A stretch of 57,738 bases of DNA from Burkholderiales bacterium (GTDB taxonomy: Bacteria > Pseudomonadota > Gammaproteobacteria > Burkholderiales > JAEUOS01), in assembly GCA_016790635.1 (NCBI GenBank), contig JAEUOR010000078.1, forward strand, positions 1-57,738, read 5' to 3'. Under the pieces are notes generated by a model. The model worked only from the letters and a program-made list of their open reading frames with translations, had not been told where the DNA came from and did not search any database. Positions 23,962-32,063 of the stretch are shown here, piece by piece (position 1 is the stretch's first letter; the number at the start of each line of letters is the position of its first letter). The position numbers and the translations under genes are program-made.

Positions 23962-24936
23962 CTACCATGGCACGTTGCGGCCGATGTTCATGGCTGCGGC
24001 GTTGGCGAGCGCCAGTTCTGCGGCCGCCAGATCGAGCGCGGCGAAACCCAGCGCCTTGTACAGGGTGAATTCGGTCTGGCTGGTGCGGCCGGGCCGGCGC
24101 CCGGTGAGCACCTCGCCGAGTTCGGCGCGCACATGCGCGGGTTCGATCGTTCCTTCGCGCAGCGCGCCCAGGATGTCGCCCGACTCGGCCAGCGCGGCCT
24201 CGCGCCGGTCGACGAAGAGGCTTGCGCGGGCCAGCGTGGCGGCGTCGATCTCTCGCGCGGTGGGTGTGCTCGACCCGACCGCGTTGAGATGACAGCCTGC
24301 GCCGAACCAGTCAGGATCGGTGATCGGCTCCTGCGCGGCGGTCGTGGTGCACACCACGTCGGCGCCGGTGACGGCTGCGGCCAGGCTCGTCATGGGCCGG
24401 CAACCGGTGGCCTGGCCAAGCGCGGCCGTGCGTGCCGGGTCGCGCCCCCACAGCCGCACCTCGGCCCCCGGCACGACGCTCCGCATGGCATCGATGTGGG
24501 CGCGTCCCTGCACGCCGGTGCCGATGATGGCGACCACGCGCGCGTCGCTGCGCGAAAGCGCGCGCGTCGCGACGGCCGACACCGCCGCGGTGCGAATCGC
24601 GGTCAGCGCCCCGGCGTGGACCACGCCCAGGAGCCGCCCGTCGTCGCCGTCGTGCAGCAGCACCGCACCCTGGATCGGGTCAAGGCCAGCCGCGGCATTG
24701 GCCGGGAACACCGCCATCTCTTTTAGCGCCCACAGGCGCGGCCCGGAGAGGCGCAGCGCCGGCATCATGGTCATCCAGTGGCCTTCGCCTTCGGCGCGCG
24801 CGCGCGTGCGCAGGGGATTGAAGTACGCGCCCTCGGCCATGCCGACGAATACCGAGCGCATCGCCTCGATGCAGGCGCCAAGCGGCAGCGCGCGGGCCAC
24901 GTCTTCCGCACTCAGGACGCGCATGTCCGCGCTCAT
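23962..24936 (-). CDS. Ornithine cyclodeaminase / mu-crystallin family enzyme
   Basis: The 324-residue protein belongs to the OCD/mu-crystallin family: an N-terminal substrate region with MMPALRLSGPRLWALKEM (conserved basic residues), then a Rossmann fold with VAIIGTGVQGRAHIDAM and a LWGRDPARTAALG segment. Family members include ornithine cyclodeaminase, ketimine reductases and N-methylamino acid dehydrogenases, all working on imines of amino acids with NAD(P). Its ATG follows the stop of the enamidase-like gene with no gap, so the two are translated together. The substrate here is not known; an imine or cyclic amide derived from N-heterocycle degradation would fit the neighbours. Confidence 0.85.
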   Translation of the reverse strand: MSADMRVLSAEDVARALPLGACIEAMRSVFVGMAEGAYFNPLRTRARAEGEGHWMTMMPALRLSGPRLWALKEMAVFPANAAAGLDPIQGAVLLHDGDDGRLLGVVHAGALTAIRTAAVSAVATRALSRSDARVVAIIGTGVQGRAHIDAMRSVVPGAEVRLWGRDPARTAALGQATGCRPMTSLAAAVTGADVVCTTTAAQEPITDPDWFGAGCHLNAVGSSTPTAREIDAATLARASLFVDRREAALAESGDILGALREGTIEPAHVRAELGEVLTGRRPGRTSQTEFTLYKALGFAALDLAAAELALANAAAMNIGRNVPW

Positions 24937-26118
24937 CTAGGGACGCGTGCAGCACTGCATGACCGGACGCAGGCGCGAAGGCGGTGTCTGCCGGCTGCGT
25001 CCGGAGACGACCGCGACACCGTCGATGAACACGTGCGAGATGCCCGGCAGGTCGCCATGCGCCACCGCATCGGCGAGCGTGGTGCCGGCCGAGCCCTCGA
25101 CCGGGCCGCAGATCGCCAGGTCTGCCGGCCGGCCGGGAGCGAGGACGCCTTCTTCGAGCTTGTGCGCGCGGCCGGTGTTGCCGGTCGCGATCGCGATCGC
25201 CTGGCCTGGAGACAGGCCGCACACCGAGGCCAGGAACAGGATGTTGCGCCACATGCCGCGCGGGATCACGCCGGTGCCGCCGGGCGTGTCGGTGCCCAGC
25301 GTCAGCCGGTCGAGGCGTCCGCGTTCGGCCAGGCGGCGCACCGCGCGCAGGGTCGAGCCGTAGTTGCCGGAAGAGCATATCTCCAGGGCGAAGTCGGTCT
25401 CGTCGATGACGCGGTCCAGGTCGGCGTCGCTCATCGGGATCGGTCCGCCGCTGATGTGCGCGGCGATGTCCGGCTTGAGCCAGGACAGGATCTCGAAGCC
25501 GCACACCTGCGACAGTCCGGAGCGCGATACCCCGCCGGTGTGCACCTTGGAGAGGATGCCGCGCTCGCGCGACCAGCGCACGTAGTTTCGCGCCTCGGCC
25601 GGATTGGCCGTCAGCGGATAGAACAGGAACTTGACCAGGCGCGCGCCGGCCGCGGCCAGGCGGTCGAAGTGGGCTTCGGTCATGCCCGGCACCAGGAGGG
25701 CGGTGCCGGCGGCCAGCTTGACGCCGGCCGGGCGCATGCGCCCGACGGTGGCCGCGGTGACCTCGGCCAGCGAGGTCACGAGGTCGGCCGAGAGGTTCTC
25801 GTAGTCGAGTCCGGGGGTGTGCAGCTCGCCCGCGGAAAGCATGCTGGTGGTGCCACCGTGCAGGTAGTTGCCGACCCAGCCGATGGCGTCCTGCGTCGGT
25901 GTCCATTCGCCGGCGACCGGGTGCACGTGGCCGTCGATCAGCCCCGGCACGACCGCCGAGCCGGCCGCATCGATGACGAGGTCCCAGTGGCCGGCAGGGT
26001 CCGGGTCGAGCGCGGCGATGCGGCCGTCGGCAATGGCCAGCGCACGCACCGGTGCGACCGGCGCAGCCAGGTCGCCGGTGAAAAACTCGCCGATGCCGCG
26101 GATCAGGGTGCGCGACAT
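24937..26118 (-). CDS. Enamidase-like amidohydrolase
   Basis: The 393-residue protein is a metal-dependent amidohydrolase: GLIDGHVHP near residues 57-65, GTTSMLSAGE, a metal-bridging Lys region in LVKFLFYPL, KVHTGG, AAHISGGP, GTDTPGGTG with the catalytic Asp, and the closing PGRPADLAI. The order and wording of these motifs resemble enamidase of Eubacterium barkeri nicotinate fermentation, which opens a tetrahydro-6-oxonicotinate ring. The chain is about 10 residues longer at the C terminus. It is the first gene of the leftward arm, starting 66 bp from the IclR gene with two palindromic sites between them. Another cyclic amide or enamide may be the true substrate. Confidence 0.8.
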   Translation of the reverse strand: MSRTLIRGIGEFFTGDLAAPVAPVRALAIADGRIAALDPDPAGHWDLVIDAAGSAVVPGLIDGHVHPVAGEWTPTQDAIGWVGNYLHGGTTSMLSAGELHTPGLDYENLSADLVTSLAEVTAATVGRMRPAGVKLAAGTALLVPGMTEAHFDRLAAAGARLVKFLFYPLTANPAEARNYVRWSRERGILSKVHTGGVSRSGLSQVCGFEILSWLKPDIAAHISGGPIPMSDADLDRVIDETDFALEICSSGNYGSTLRAVRRLAERGRLDRLTLGTDTPGGTGVIPRGMWRNILFLASVCGLSPGQAIAIATGNTGRAHKLEEGVLAPGRPADLAICGPVEGSAGTTLADAVAHGDLPGISHVFIDGVAVVSGRSRQTPPSRLRPVMQCCTRP

Positions 26119-26139
26119 GTGCCGTCCTGCCTATAAATG

Positions 26140-26172
26140 TCCGATAATCGGATAGTATGTGCCGATAATCGG
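26140..26172. promoter_or_regulatory. Paired operator sites in the enamidase-iclR divergent region
   Basis: TCCGATAATCGGA at 26140-26152 and its core CCGATAATCGG at 26162-26172, centres 21 bp apart, so on the same face of the helix. The second site runs into the ribosome binding site of the IclR gene. The most likely binder is the IclR-type protein itself. Confidence 0.75.
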
Positions 26173-26183
26173 AGGAACACGCA

Positions 26184-26894
26184 ATGCCGGAGATTTCCAA
26201 GACTGCCGACCAGGCGCTGGCCGTGCTCGAATTCGTCGCCGCACGCGGCCCGGTCGCGACCGCCGATATCGCGCGCGAGCTGCGCATGCATCGCACGGTC
26301 GTGCATCGCTCGCTGGCGACGCTGGCGCAGCGCGGTTACGTGCGTCGCGGCACTGACGGCCACGTTGCCGGCGCCACGCTGACCCGCCTGGCCGCCGCGG
26401 TCGAGCCGGAACTGCTGGGCGCGGCCCGTCCCGTGCTCGATGCGCTGGCGCGCGAACACGGCGAAACCTTCATCCTCACGCTGCGCGACGGCGACGAGGC
26501 GGTGCAGGTCGAGCAGGCGGTCGGCGGCCGGCATTTCGTGCGCGTCCAGCTCACGCGCGGGTTTCGCCACCCGCTGGCCTCGGGCGCCAGCGGGCGCGCC
26601 ATCCTGGCTTTCCTGGATGCGCCGACCATCGCACGCCTGGTGGCCGCCACCCCGGCGCCGCGCCGCATTGCTGCGCTCCTGGCGCGCGCGCGTCGCGACG
26701 GGTACGCCGACTCCCACGACGAGCTGTCCGCGGGCGTGTATGGCGTTTCGGCGCCGATCATCGTCGGCCGCGACGACGTGCGCGGCTCGCTCGGGGTGGT
26801 GATGCCGGCGCTGCGCAGCAGCAGCGGCGACGCGCTGGTGCGCGTGCTCAAGGACGCCGCGCGGCGCATTGCCCGCTCGCTGGCCGCGCCCTGA
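26184..26894 (+). CDS. IclR-family transcriptional regulator
   Basis: The 236-residue protein has an N-terminal winged helix (about 5-65: TADQALAVLEFVAARG, TADIARELRMHRTVVHRSLATL in part) and a C-terminal IclR effector-binding domain (GFRHPLASGASGRAILAF, DDVRGSLGVV). IclR regulators control catabolic genes in response to pathway metabolites. It is divergent from the enamidase-like operon and stands before the VOC-hydrolase-M29-dehydrogenase arm. The palindromes TCCGATAATCGGA found next to its start and again before the VOC gene point to control of both arms and of itself. A GGAGGA ribosome binding site overlaps the second operator. Confidence 0.9.
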   Translation: MPEISKTADQALAVLEFVAARGPVATADIARELRMHRTVVHRSLATLAQRGYVRRGTDGHVAGATLTRLAAAVEPELLGAARPVLDALAREHGETFILTLRDGDEAVQVEQAVGGRHFVRVQLTRGFRHPLASGASGRAILAFLDAPTIARLVAATPAPRRIAALLARARRDGYADSHDELSAGVYGVSAPIIVGRDDVRGSLGVVMPALRSSSGDALVRVLKDAARRIARSLAAP

Positions 26895-26970
26895 GGGCGC
26901 GGCTGCGCCGGGTGGGGCAAGGCGGAGGAAGCGGGACTTTTGCATCCGTGCGCGCAGCGTGTTAGGCTTG

Positions 26971-27002
26971 TCCGTTAATCGGACTGTGATGTCCGATATC
27001 GA
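26971..27002. promoter_or_regulatory. Paired operator sites before the VOC gene
   Basis: TCCGTTAATCGGA (26971-26983, one change from the divergent-region site) and TCCGATATCGA (26992-27002, one base shorter), centres about 20 bp apart. They lie 66-97 bp before the VOC start codon and repeat the spacing seen at 26140-26172. Confidence 0.7.
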
Positions 27003-27067
27003 TGCGGGGCAATCTACACGCGGGTGGCGTGAGCGTCAAGCCGCGGCGCGATACCGGGAGGTTTGGG

Positions 27068-27604
27068 ATGCAGAGCGGATTCGCAGTGCAAAAACTCAAT
27101 CACATCGCCTGGCGCTGCCGCGACGCGGAAGAGACGCGGGCGTTTTACGAGGACCTCCTGGGCATGCCGCTGGCGCACGTGGTGCGCGCCGACACGGTGC
27201 CCTCGACCGGCGAGCATTGTCCCTACGTGCACCTGTTCTTTCGCATGCAGGACGGCTCGTTTGTCGCCTTCTTCGACCTGGGTGACGGACGCGCGACCGC
27301 GCCCGACCCGGCCACCCCGGGCTGGGTCAACCACCTGTCGATGGAAGTCTCGACGAAGGCCGAGCTCGAGGCGGCCAAGGCGCGCCTGGTTGCCGCCGGC
27401 GTCGAGGTGCTGGGCATCATCGACCACGACTGGCTGCAGTCGATCTATTTCCACGACCCCAACGGGCTGCGCCTGGAGTTCTCGTGGCGCTCGCTCGGGC
27501 CGGAGTACCTCGAGGACTGCGCCGGCCGTGCGCACGGCGCACTCGATGACTGGACCCGCGACAAGCGGGCCAATCGCCTGGGCGCTGCGGTAGTGCCGGC
27601 ATGA
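27068..27604 (+). CDS. VOC (glyoxalase / extradiol dioxygenase-like) protein
   Basis: The 178-residue protein is a vicinal oxygen chelate protein with two beta-alpha-beta-beta-beta modules. Candidate metal ligands are the His in KLNHIAW, the His in WVNHLSME and the Glu in GLRLEFSW near the end. VOC enzymes include glyoxalases, epimerases and ring-cleaving extradiol dioxygenases. As the first gene of the rightward catabolic arm it could cleave or isomerise a ring-derived intermediate. The ATG at 27068 follows a GGGAGG site; an upstream in-frame start at 27002 would run through the operator and is less likely. The stop overlaps the hydrolase start by 4 bases. Confidence 0.83.
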   Translation: MQSGFAVQKLNHIAWRCRDAEETRAFYEDLLGMPLAHVVRADTVPSTGEHCPYVHLFFRMQDGSFVAFFDLGDGRATAPDPATPGWVNHLSMEVSTKAELEAAKARLVAAGVEVLGIIDHDWLQSIYFHDPNGLRLEFSWRSLGPEYLEDCAGRAHGALDDWTRDKRANRLGAAVVPA

Positions 27605-28716
27605 AGGAACTGGTCGTCATCGACGTCAAGCCCGGCGCGGCGATGGAGTCGCAGTCGGGTATCGCGCAACTGTGGCCCAAGATCTATGGCGCGGTCGTGC
27701 GCGCCGCGGGTGCGCGGGTCGGTGCGATCGTCATGCATCCGGCCAGCAACTTCATGGGCCACTATCTGCTCGAACCCCTGGCGCGCGCCGGCATCACCAC
27801 GCTGGGACTCAATTCGCGCTACGTGAACAACGACTCCCAGCTTCTCATGGAGCGGGTCATCCAGGACCTGGGCGCCGGGGTGCGCTGGCTGCGCGCGCAG
27901 GGCTGCGACAAGGTGGTGCTGATCGGCAATTCCGGCGGCGCGGCGCTGGCTTCGTTCTATCAGGCCCAGGCCGAGCAACTCACCGCCACCCACAACATCG
28001 TCGGCGACGCGACCGGGCTCGCCCCCGGCGATCTCACACCCATCGAGGGCATCGCGTTGACGGCAGCGCACCCGGGCCGCTCGCGCCTGTTTGCCGAGTG
28101 GATGGACCCGTCGGTCATCGACGAGTCGGACCCGTTCTCGGCCGACCCTGCGCTCGACATGTTCAACCCGGCCAACGGGCCGCCCTTTGCCGCCGACTGG
28201 CTGGCACGCTATCGCGCGGCGCAGCTGCAACGCAATGCGCGGCTCGAGGAATGGGTCTTGAAGCAGCTGCGCTTCGTGCGCGCCCAGCCGCACGGCGTGC
28301 GCGACATGGCCTTCATCATCTATCGCACCGGGGCTGATCCGCGCCATCTGGACCCGGCGCTGGATCCGAACGACCGCCCGCCGGGCACCACCATCTGGGG
28401 CGACCCGCGGCAGCTCAACTACGGCGCCAACAACATCGGCCGCTACACCACGCTCCTGTCCTACCTGAGCCAGTGGGCGCCATCCAGTCCGGCCGACGGC
28501 CCTGCCAACCTGGCGCGCGCGCGAGGTGCGGTGCTGCTGATCGAGCACACCGCGGACGCGTCGGTGGTGCCGGTCATGAACCGCCTGTGGGTTGATGCCG
28601 CCGGGCCGCGCCTGAAGCACCATGTGCTCAGGGGTGGCACCCACTACCTGGCCGGCCAGCCGGCGCTGGTGGCCGAGTCGGTCGAAGTCATCGCGGCCTG
28701 GGCCAAGTCGCTCTGA
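27601..28716 (+). CDS. Alpha/beta hydrolase
   Basis: The 371-residue protein has the alpha/beta-hydrolase nucleophile elbow G-N-S-G-G (LIGNSGGAALASFY, about residues 104-108) and a terminal GTHYLAGQP segment with the candidate catalytic His. An oxyanion-type HPASNFMGHY region precedes the elbow. It lacks a signal peptide, so it is cytoplasmic. Its start overlaps the VOC gene in an ATGA junction and the M29-like gene begins 7 bp after its stop, so it is firmly part of the operon. It probably hydrolyses an ester, amide or C-C bond of an intermediate; the exact substrate is unknown. Confidence 0.82.
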   Translation: MKELVVIDVKPGAAMESQSGIAQLWPKIYGAVVRAAGARVGAIVMHPASNFMGHYLLEPLARAGITTLGLNSRYVNNDSQLLMERVIQDLGAGVRWLRAQGCDKVVLIGNSGGAALASFYQAQAEQLTATHNIVGDATGLAPGDLTPIEGIALTAAHPGRSRLFAEWMDPSVIDESDPFSADPALDMFNPANGPPFAADWLARYRAAQLQRNARLEEWVLKQLRFVRAQPHGVRDMAFIIYRTGADPRHLDPALDPNDRPPGTTIWGDPRQLNYGANNIGRYTTLLSYLSQWAPSSPADGPANLARARGAVLLIEHTADASVVPVMNRLWVDAAGPRLKHHVLRGGTHYLAGQPALVAESVEVIAAWAKSL

Positions 28717-28723
28717 GGTGAAC

Positions 28724-29914
28724 ATGGCGCGCATCTTCGATCCGTTTCCGCTACCCGACCATCAGGGGCTGGCGCCCACCCACGTGCTCGACTGGCCGGC
28801 CATCGCCGAGACGCTGGTCGCGCGTTCGCTGCGCCTTGGGCGTCACGAACGTGTGATCGTCTCGGCCGACCCCTATTTCGGCGGCGCGGCGCTGGACGCG
28901 GTGCGCGTCCAGATCCAGAAGGCGCGTGCCATCGAACTGGCGACCATCCTGCACTGGACGCCGGCGCTGGCTGCCCTGCGTGCGCCGCACGGCCGCTATG
29001 CGGATGCGGCGGACGACGCCGCCGAGACCGCGGCCATGCGCGAGCTGTTCGCGGTGGCCGATGTCTTCATCCTGCTCATGAACGATCGGCGCGGCGCGCG
29101 CACCCTGGCCACCTCGCAGTCGGACGTGGTGGTCGACGGCTGGAAGAAGGGACGCGCGGTGCACCTGCACTGGTTTCACGACCCCGCGTTCCCGGATCCG
29201 GCGCATGCGGTCAACCTCGCGCTGGACCGGGTCAACCAGGCGGCGGTCGTCGATGTCGACTACGCCGCGCTCAAGCGCAGCATGACCGGGCTGGCCGGGC
29301 AGATGCGCGGCGCGCTGGCGCACCTGACCGACGCTGCGGGTACGGACCTGAAATTTCGCATCGGCGAGCGCTTTCACGTCAACTACGGTGATGCATCGAA
29401 GGAGCGGATGGCGCAGTTCGACGCCGGGCGCGACCGCGAGGAGGAGATTCCCGCCGGCAGCCTGCGCACCATTCCCGAGCCGGACAGTGCCAGCGGGGTG
29501 CTGGTGTTCCCGCCGGCCAAGGACGGGGAATCGCCCGCACTGGGGCGCGGCATGGATTGCCGTGGCTTCGCCGCGCAGGGGCTGCGCTTCGAGTTTCGCG
29601 CCGGGCGGGTCGTCGGGGTCACCACCGGCGGCGATCAGCGCGAGCTCGACCGCCTGTGGGCCAAGGAGACTGGCGACCGCGATCGCCTCGGTGAACTGAT
29701 CCTGGGCTGCAACCCGCTGCTCGAGCGCGTGCCCGGCAGCACCTTTTTCCCGCACTACGGTTTCGGCGCCGGCGTGATCCGCCTGATTCTGGGCGACAAC
29801 CAGCTCTCCGGCGGCAGCTTCCGCTCCAGTTTTCACCGCTGGCTGATGTGGGGCGATTCCGACCTCGCCTTGGACGGTCGACCGATCGTCAGCCGCGGCC
29901 GCCTCCTGGCCTGA
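28724..29914 (+). CDS. M29-type aminopeptidase / NicX-like metalloprotein
   Basis: The 396-residue protein resembles leucyl aminopeptidases of family M29 and the related non-haem iron dioxygenase NicX (2,5-dihydroxypyridine 5,6-dioxygenase). Similar blocks are GTDLKFRIG, the acidic REEEIPAGS, FEFRAGRVVGVTTGGD and a C-terminal SFHRWLMWGDSDLALDG. In NicX the iron ligands include a C-terminal H-x-D; here the His is kept but the following residues are R-W, so the metal site differs. With an enamidase-like and a molybdopterin dehydrogenase gene close by, a ring-opening or amide-cleaving role is conceivable. It lies 7 bp after the hydrolase gene. Confidence 0.7.
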   Translation: MARIFDPFPLPDHQGLAPTHVLDWPAIAETLVARSLRLGRHERVIVSADPYFGGAALDAVRVQIQKARAIELATILHWTPALAALRAPHGRYADAADDAAETAAMRELFAVADVFILLMNDRRGARTLATSQSDVVVDGWKKGRAVHLHWFHDPAFPDPAHAVNLALDRVNQAAVVDVDYAALKRSMTGLAGQMRGALAHLTDAAGTDLKFRIGERFHVNYGDASKERMAQFDAGRDREEEIPAGSLRTIPEPDSASGVLVFPPAKDGESPALGRGMDCRGFAAQGLRFEFRAGRVVGVTTGGDQRELDRLWAKETGDRDRLGELILGCNPLLERVPGSTFFPHYGFGAGVIRLILGDNQLSGGSFRSSFHRWLMWGDSDLALDGRPIVSRGRLLA

Positions 29915-29924
29915 CCGACGCGGC

Positions 29925-32063
29925 ATGTTCGAACGCGCCGAAGACGGGCCCTTGCTGCGCGGCACGGGCGCTTTTACCGACGACCTCTTGCTGCCGGGTC
30001 AGGCCTGGATGGCGCTGGTGCGCTCGCCGCATGCGCATGCCCGCATCGAGCGCATCGACGCGAGCGCGGCGCGGGCGCTGCCCGGCGTGCTGGCGGTTTA
30101 CACGCAGGCGGACCTGGCGGAGGCCGGCGTCGGCCCGCTGGCGGCGGTGCCGCCGCTCAAGAGCCGCGACGGCAGCGACCGGCGCGAGCCGGCGCGGCAC
30201 GCATTGGCGCGCGAGCGGGTGCGCCATGTTGGCGAACCGGTTGTGTGCGTGGTCGCCGATTCGCAGGCCGCCGCGCGCGACGCCGCCGCCGCGATCGAGG
30301 TCGACTACGCGCCGCTGGCAGCGCTGGCCGATGGCGTCGCAGCGCTCGCAAAAGGTGCGCCGCTGATCGAGGCGGATGTGCCAGGCAACTGCTATTTCGA
30401 CTGGGAAGGCGGCGATGCGGCGCGCACCGGCGCGCTCTTCGACGCTGCGGCGCATGTCGTGGAGTTGAAGGTGCACAACCAGCGCCTGATCGGCAACCCG
30501 ATCGAGGGGCGGGTGGTGAACGCGCGCTGGGACCCAGAGAACGCGCGCACCACGCTGTGGGCCAACACGCAGGGTGTGCACATGATCCGCGCGCTCCTGG
30601 CGCGCTCGTTCGGCCTGCCCGCCGACCGCTTTCGCGTTGTCACCGGGGATGTCGGCGGAGCTTTCGGACCGAAGTTCTATTTCTATCCCGAGCAGGTGCT
30701 GGCGTGCTTTGCCGCGCGCGCCCTGGGGCGCCCGGTCAAGTGGAGTGCCGAGCGTGGCGAGACCATGGTGTCGGACTCGCAGGGGCGCGACTTGACCTCC
30801 ACCGTCTCCTTGGCGCTCGACGCGGAGGGGCGCATGCTCGCGATCAAGGTCGACAGTGTCGCCAACCTGGGCGCCTATCTGTCGACCTTTGCGCCGGTGA
30901 TCCCGGCGCCGGTGGCCAACGCGGTGCTGCCATCGATGTACCGTTTCGAGGCGGCGCACGCGCGCGTGCGCGGGGCACGCAGCAACACCGTTCCGGTCGA
31001 CGCCTATCGCGGGTCCGGCAAGCCGGAAATCAACCTCTTGGTCGAGCGGGTCATCGACCTGGCCGCCGCGAGTCTTGGCATCGACCGCGTCGAACTGCGC
31101 CGCCGCAACCTGGTGCCCGCCGCGGCCATGCCCTGGCGCAACGCCATGGGGGCGACCTACGACTCGGGCGACTTCGCGCACGCGCTGGATTGCGCGCTGG
31201 TTGCGGCCGACTGGCAGGGTGCCGCGGCGCGGCGCGCGGCGGCAGCGGCGCGCGGCAGGATGCTGGGCGTGGGGCTCGCGTGCTACGTGGAATCGACCGG
31301 CGGGGTGCGCAGCGAACGCGCCGAGGTGCGTTTCGAGGCCGATGGCGCGGTGACCCTGGTGGTCGGCACCCAGTCCTCGGGGCAGGGGCACGCGACGGCC
31401 TATCGCGCGTTCGCCGCCCAACGCCTGGGGTTGGACGCGGCGCGCATTCGCGTCGTGCAGGGCGATTCCGATGCGGCGCCCAGTGGCGGCGGCACGGGCG
31501 GTTCGCGTTCCCTGTCGATGCAAGGACCGGCGCTGGACGCGGCGCTCGCGCAGGCGCTCGATCTCGGTCGCCGCAACGCGGTGTCGCAGTTCGACAACCC
31601 GGCGCCGAACTATCCCAATGGCTGTCATATCGCGGAGGTTGAAATCGATCCCGACACCGGCCACGCCAGCCTGACGCGCTACACGGCGGTGGACGACTTC
31701 GGCAATGTCCTGCAGCCGGTCATCGTCGAGGGGCAGGTGCACGGCGCGGTGATGCAGGGCATCGGCCAGGCGCTCCTGGAGCATGCGGCCTACGACGCGG
31801 ACGGCCAGTTGCTGACCGGCTCGCTGATGGACTACGCGCTGCCGCGCGCGGCGCACGCCCCGTCCTTCACGGCCGTGCTGGTTGGCACGCCGTGCAAGGG
31901 CAATCCCCTCGGTGTCAAGGGCGCCGGCGAGGCCGGCACGGTGGCCGCACCCGCGGCCATCCTGAACGCGGTGGCCGATGCGCTGGCCGGGGCCGGCGTC
32001 AAACACCTGGACTCGCCGGCGACGCCATATCGCATCTGGCGTGCACTCAAGGAGGCAAGATGA
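29925..32063 (+). CDS. Xanthine dehydrogenase-family molybdopterin-binding subunit (orphan, short)
   Basis: The 712-residue protein is the large molybdenum-cofactor subunit of xanthine dehydrogenase-type hydroxylases. Visible are the N-terminal GTGAFTDD, GDVGGAFGPK, DAYRGSGKPE, GTQSSGQGHAT and the C-terminal GVKGAGEAGT, which holds the catalytic Glu. It should hydroxylate an N-heterocycle or aldehyde using water. Relatives I know are about 770-800 residues; the segment between SMQGPALDA and NYPNGCH looks shortened by roughly 50-70 residues. No 2Fe-2S or FAD subunit gene is in the window, which such enzymes need. The start has no strong ribosome binding site; the stop overlaps the next gene by 4 bases. 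Confidence 0.85.
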   Translation: MFERAEDGPLLRGTGAFTDDLLLPGQAWMALVRSPHAHARIERIDASAARALPGVLAVYTQADLAEAGVGPLAAVPPLKSRDGSDRREPARHALARERVRHVGEPVVCVVADSQAAARDAAAAIEVDYAPLAALADGVAALAKGAPLIEADVPGNCYFDWEGGDAARTGALFDAAAHVVELKVHNQRLIGNPIEGRVVNARWDPENARTTLWANTQGVHMIRALLARSFGLPADRFRVVTGDVGGAFGPKFYFYPEQVLACFAARALGRPVKWSAERGETMVSDSQGRDLTSTVSLALDAEGRMLAIKVDSVANLGAYLSTFAPVIPAPVANAVLPSMYRFEAAHARVRGARSNTVPVDAYRGSGKPEINLLVERVIDLAAASLGIDRVELRRRNLVPAAAMPWRNAMGATYDSGDFAHALDCALVAADWQGAAARRAAAAARGRMLGVGLACYVESTGGVRSERAEVRFEADGAVTLVVGTQSSGQGHATAYRAFAAQRLGLDAARIRVVQGDSDAAPSGGGTGGSRSLSMQGPALDAALAQALDLGRRNAVSQFDNPAPNYPNGCHIAEVEIDPDTGHASLTRYTAVDDFGNVLQPVIVEGQVHGAVMQGIGQALLEHAAYDADGQLLTGSLMDYALPRAAHAPSFTAVLVGTPCKGNPLGVKGAGEAGTVAAPAAILNAVADALAGAGVKHLDSPATPYRIWRALKEAR

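Noticed and set aside
29889..32006. 705-codon minus-strand frame opposite the molybdopterin dehydrogenase gene
   Set aside because: Composition is Arg/His/Gly-rich without domains, while the plus strand shows all family motifs.
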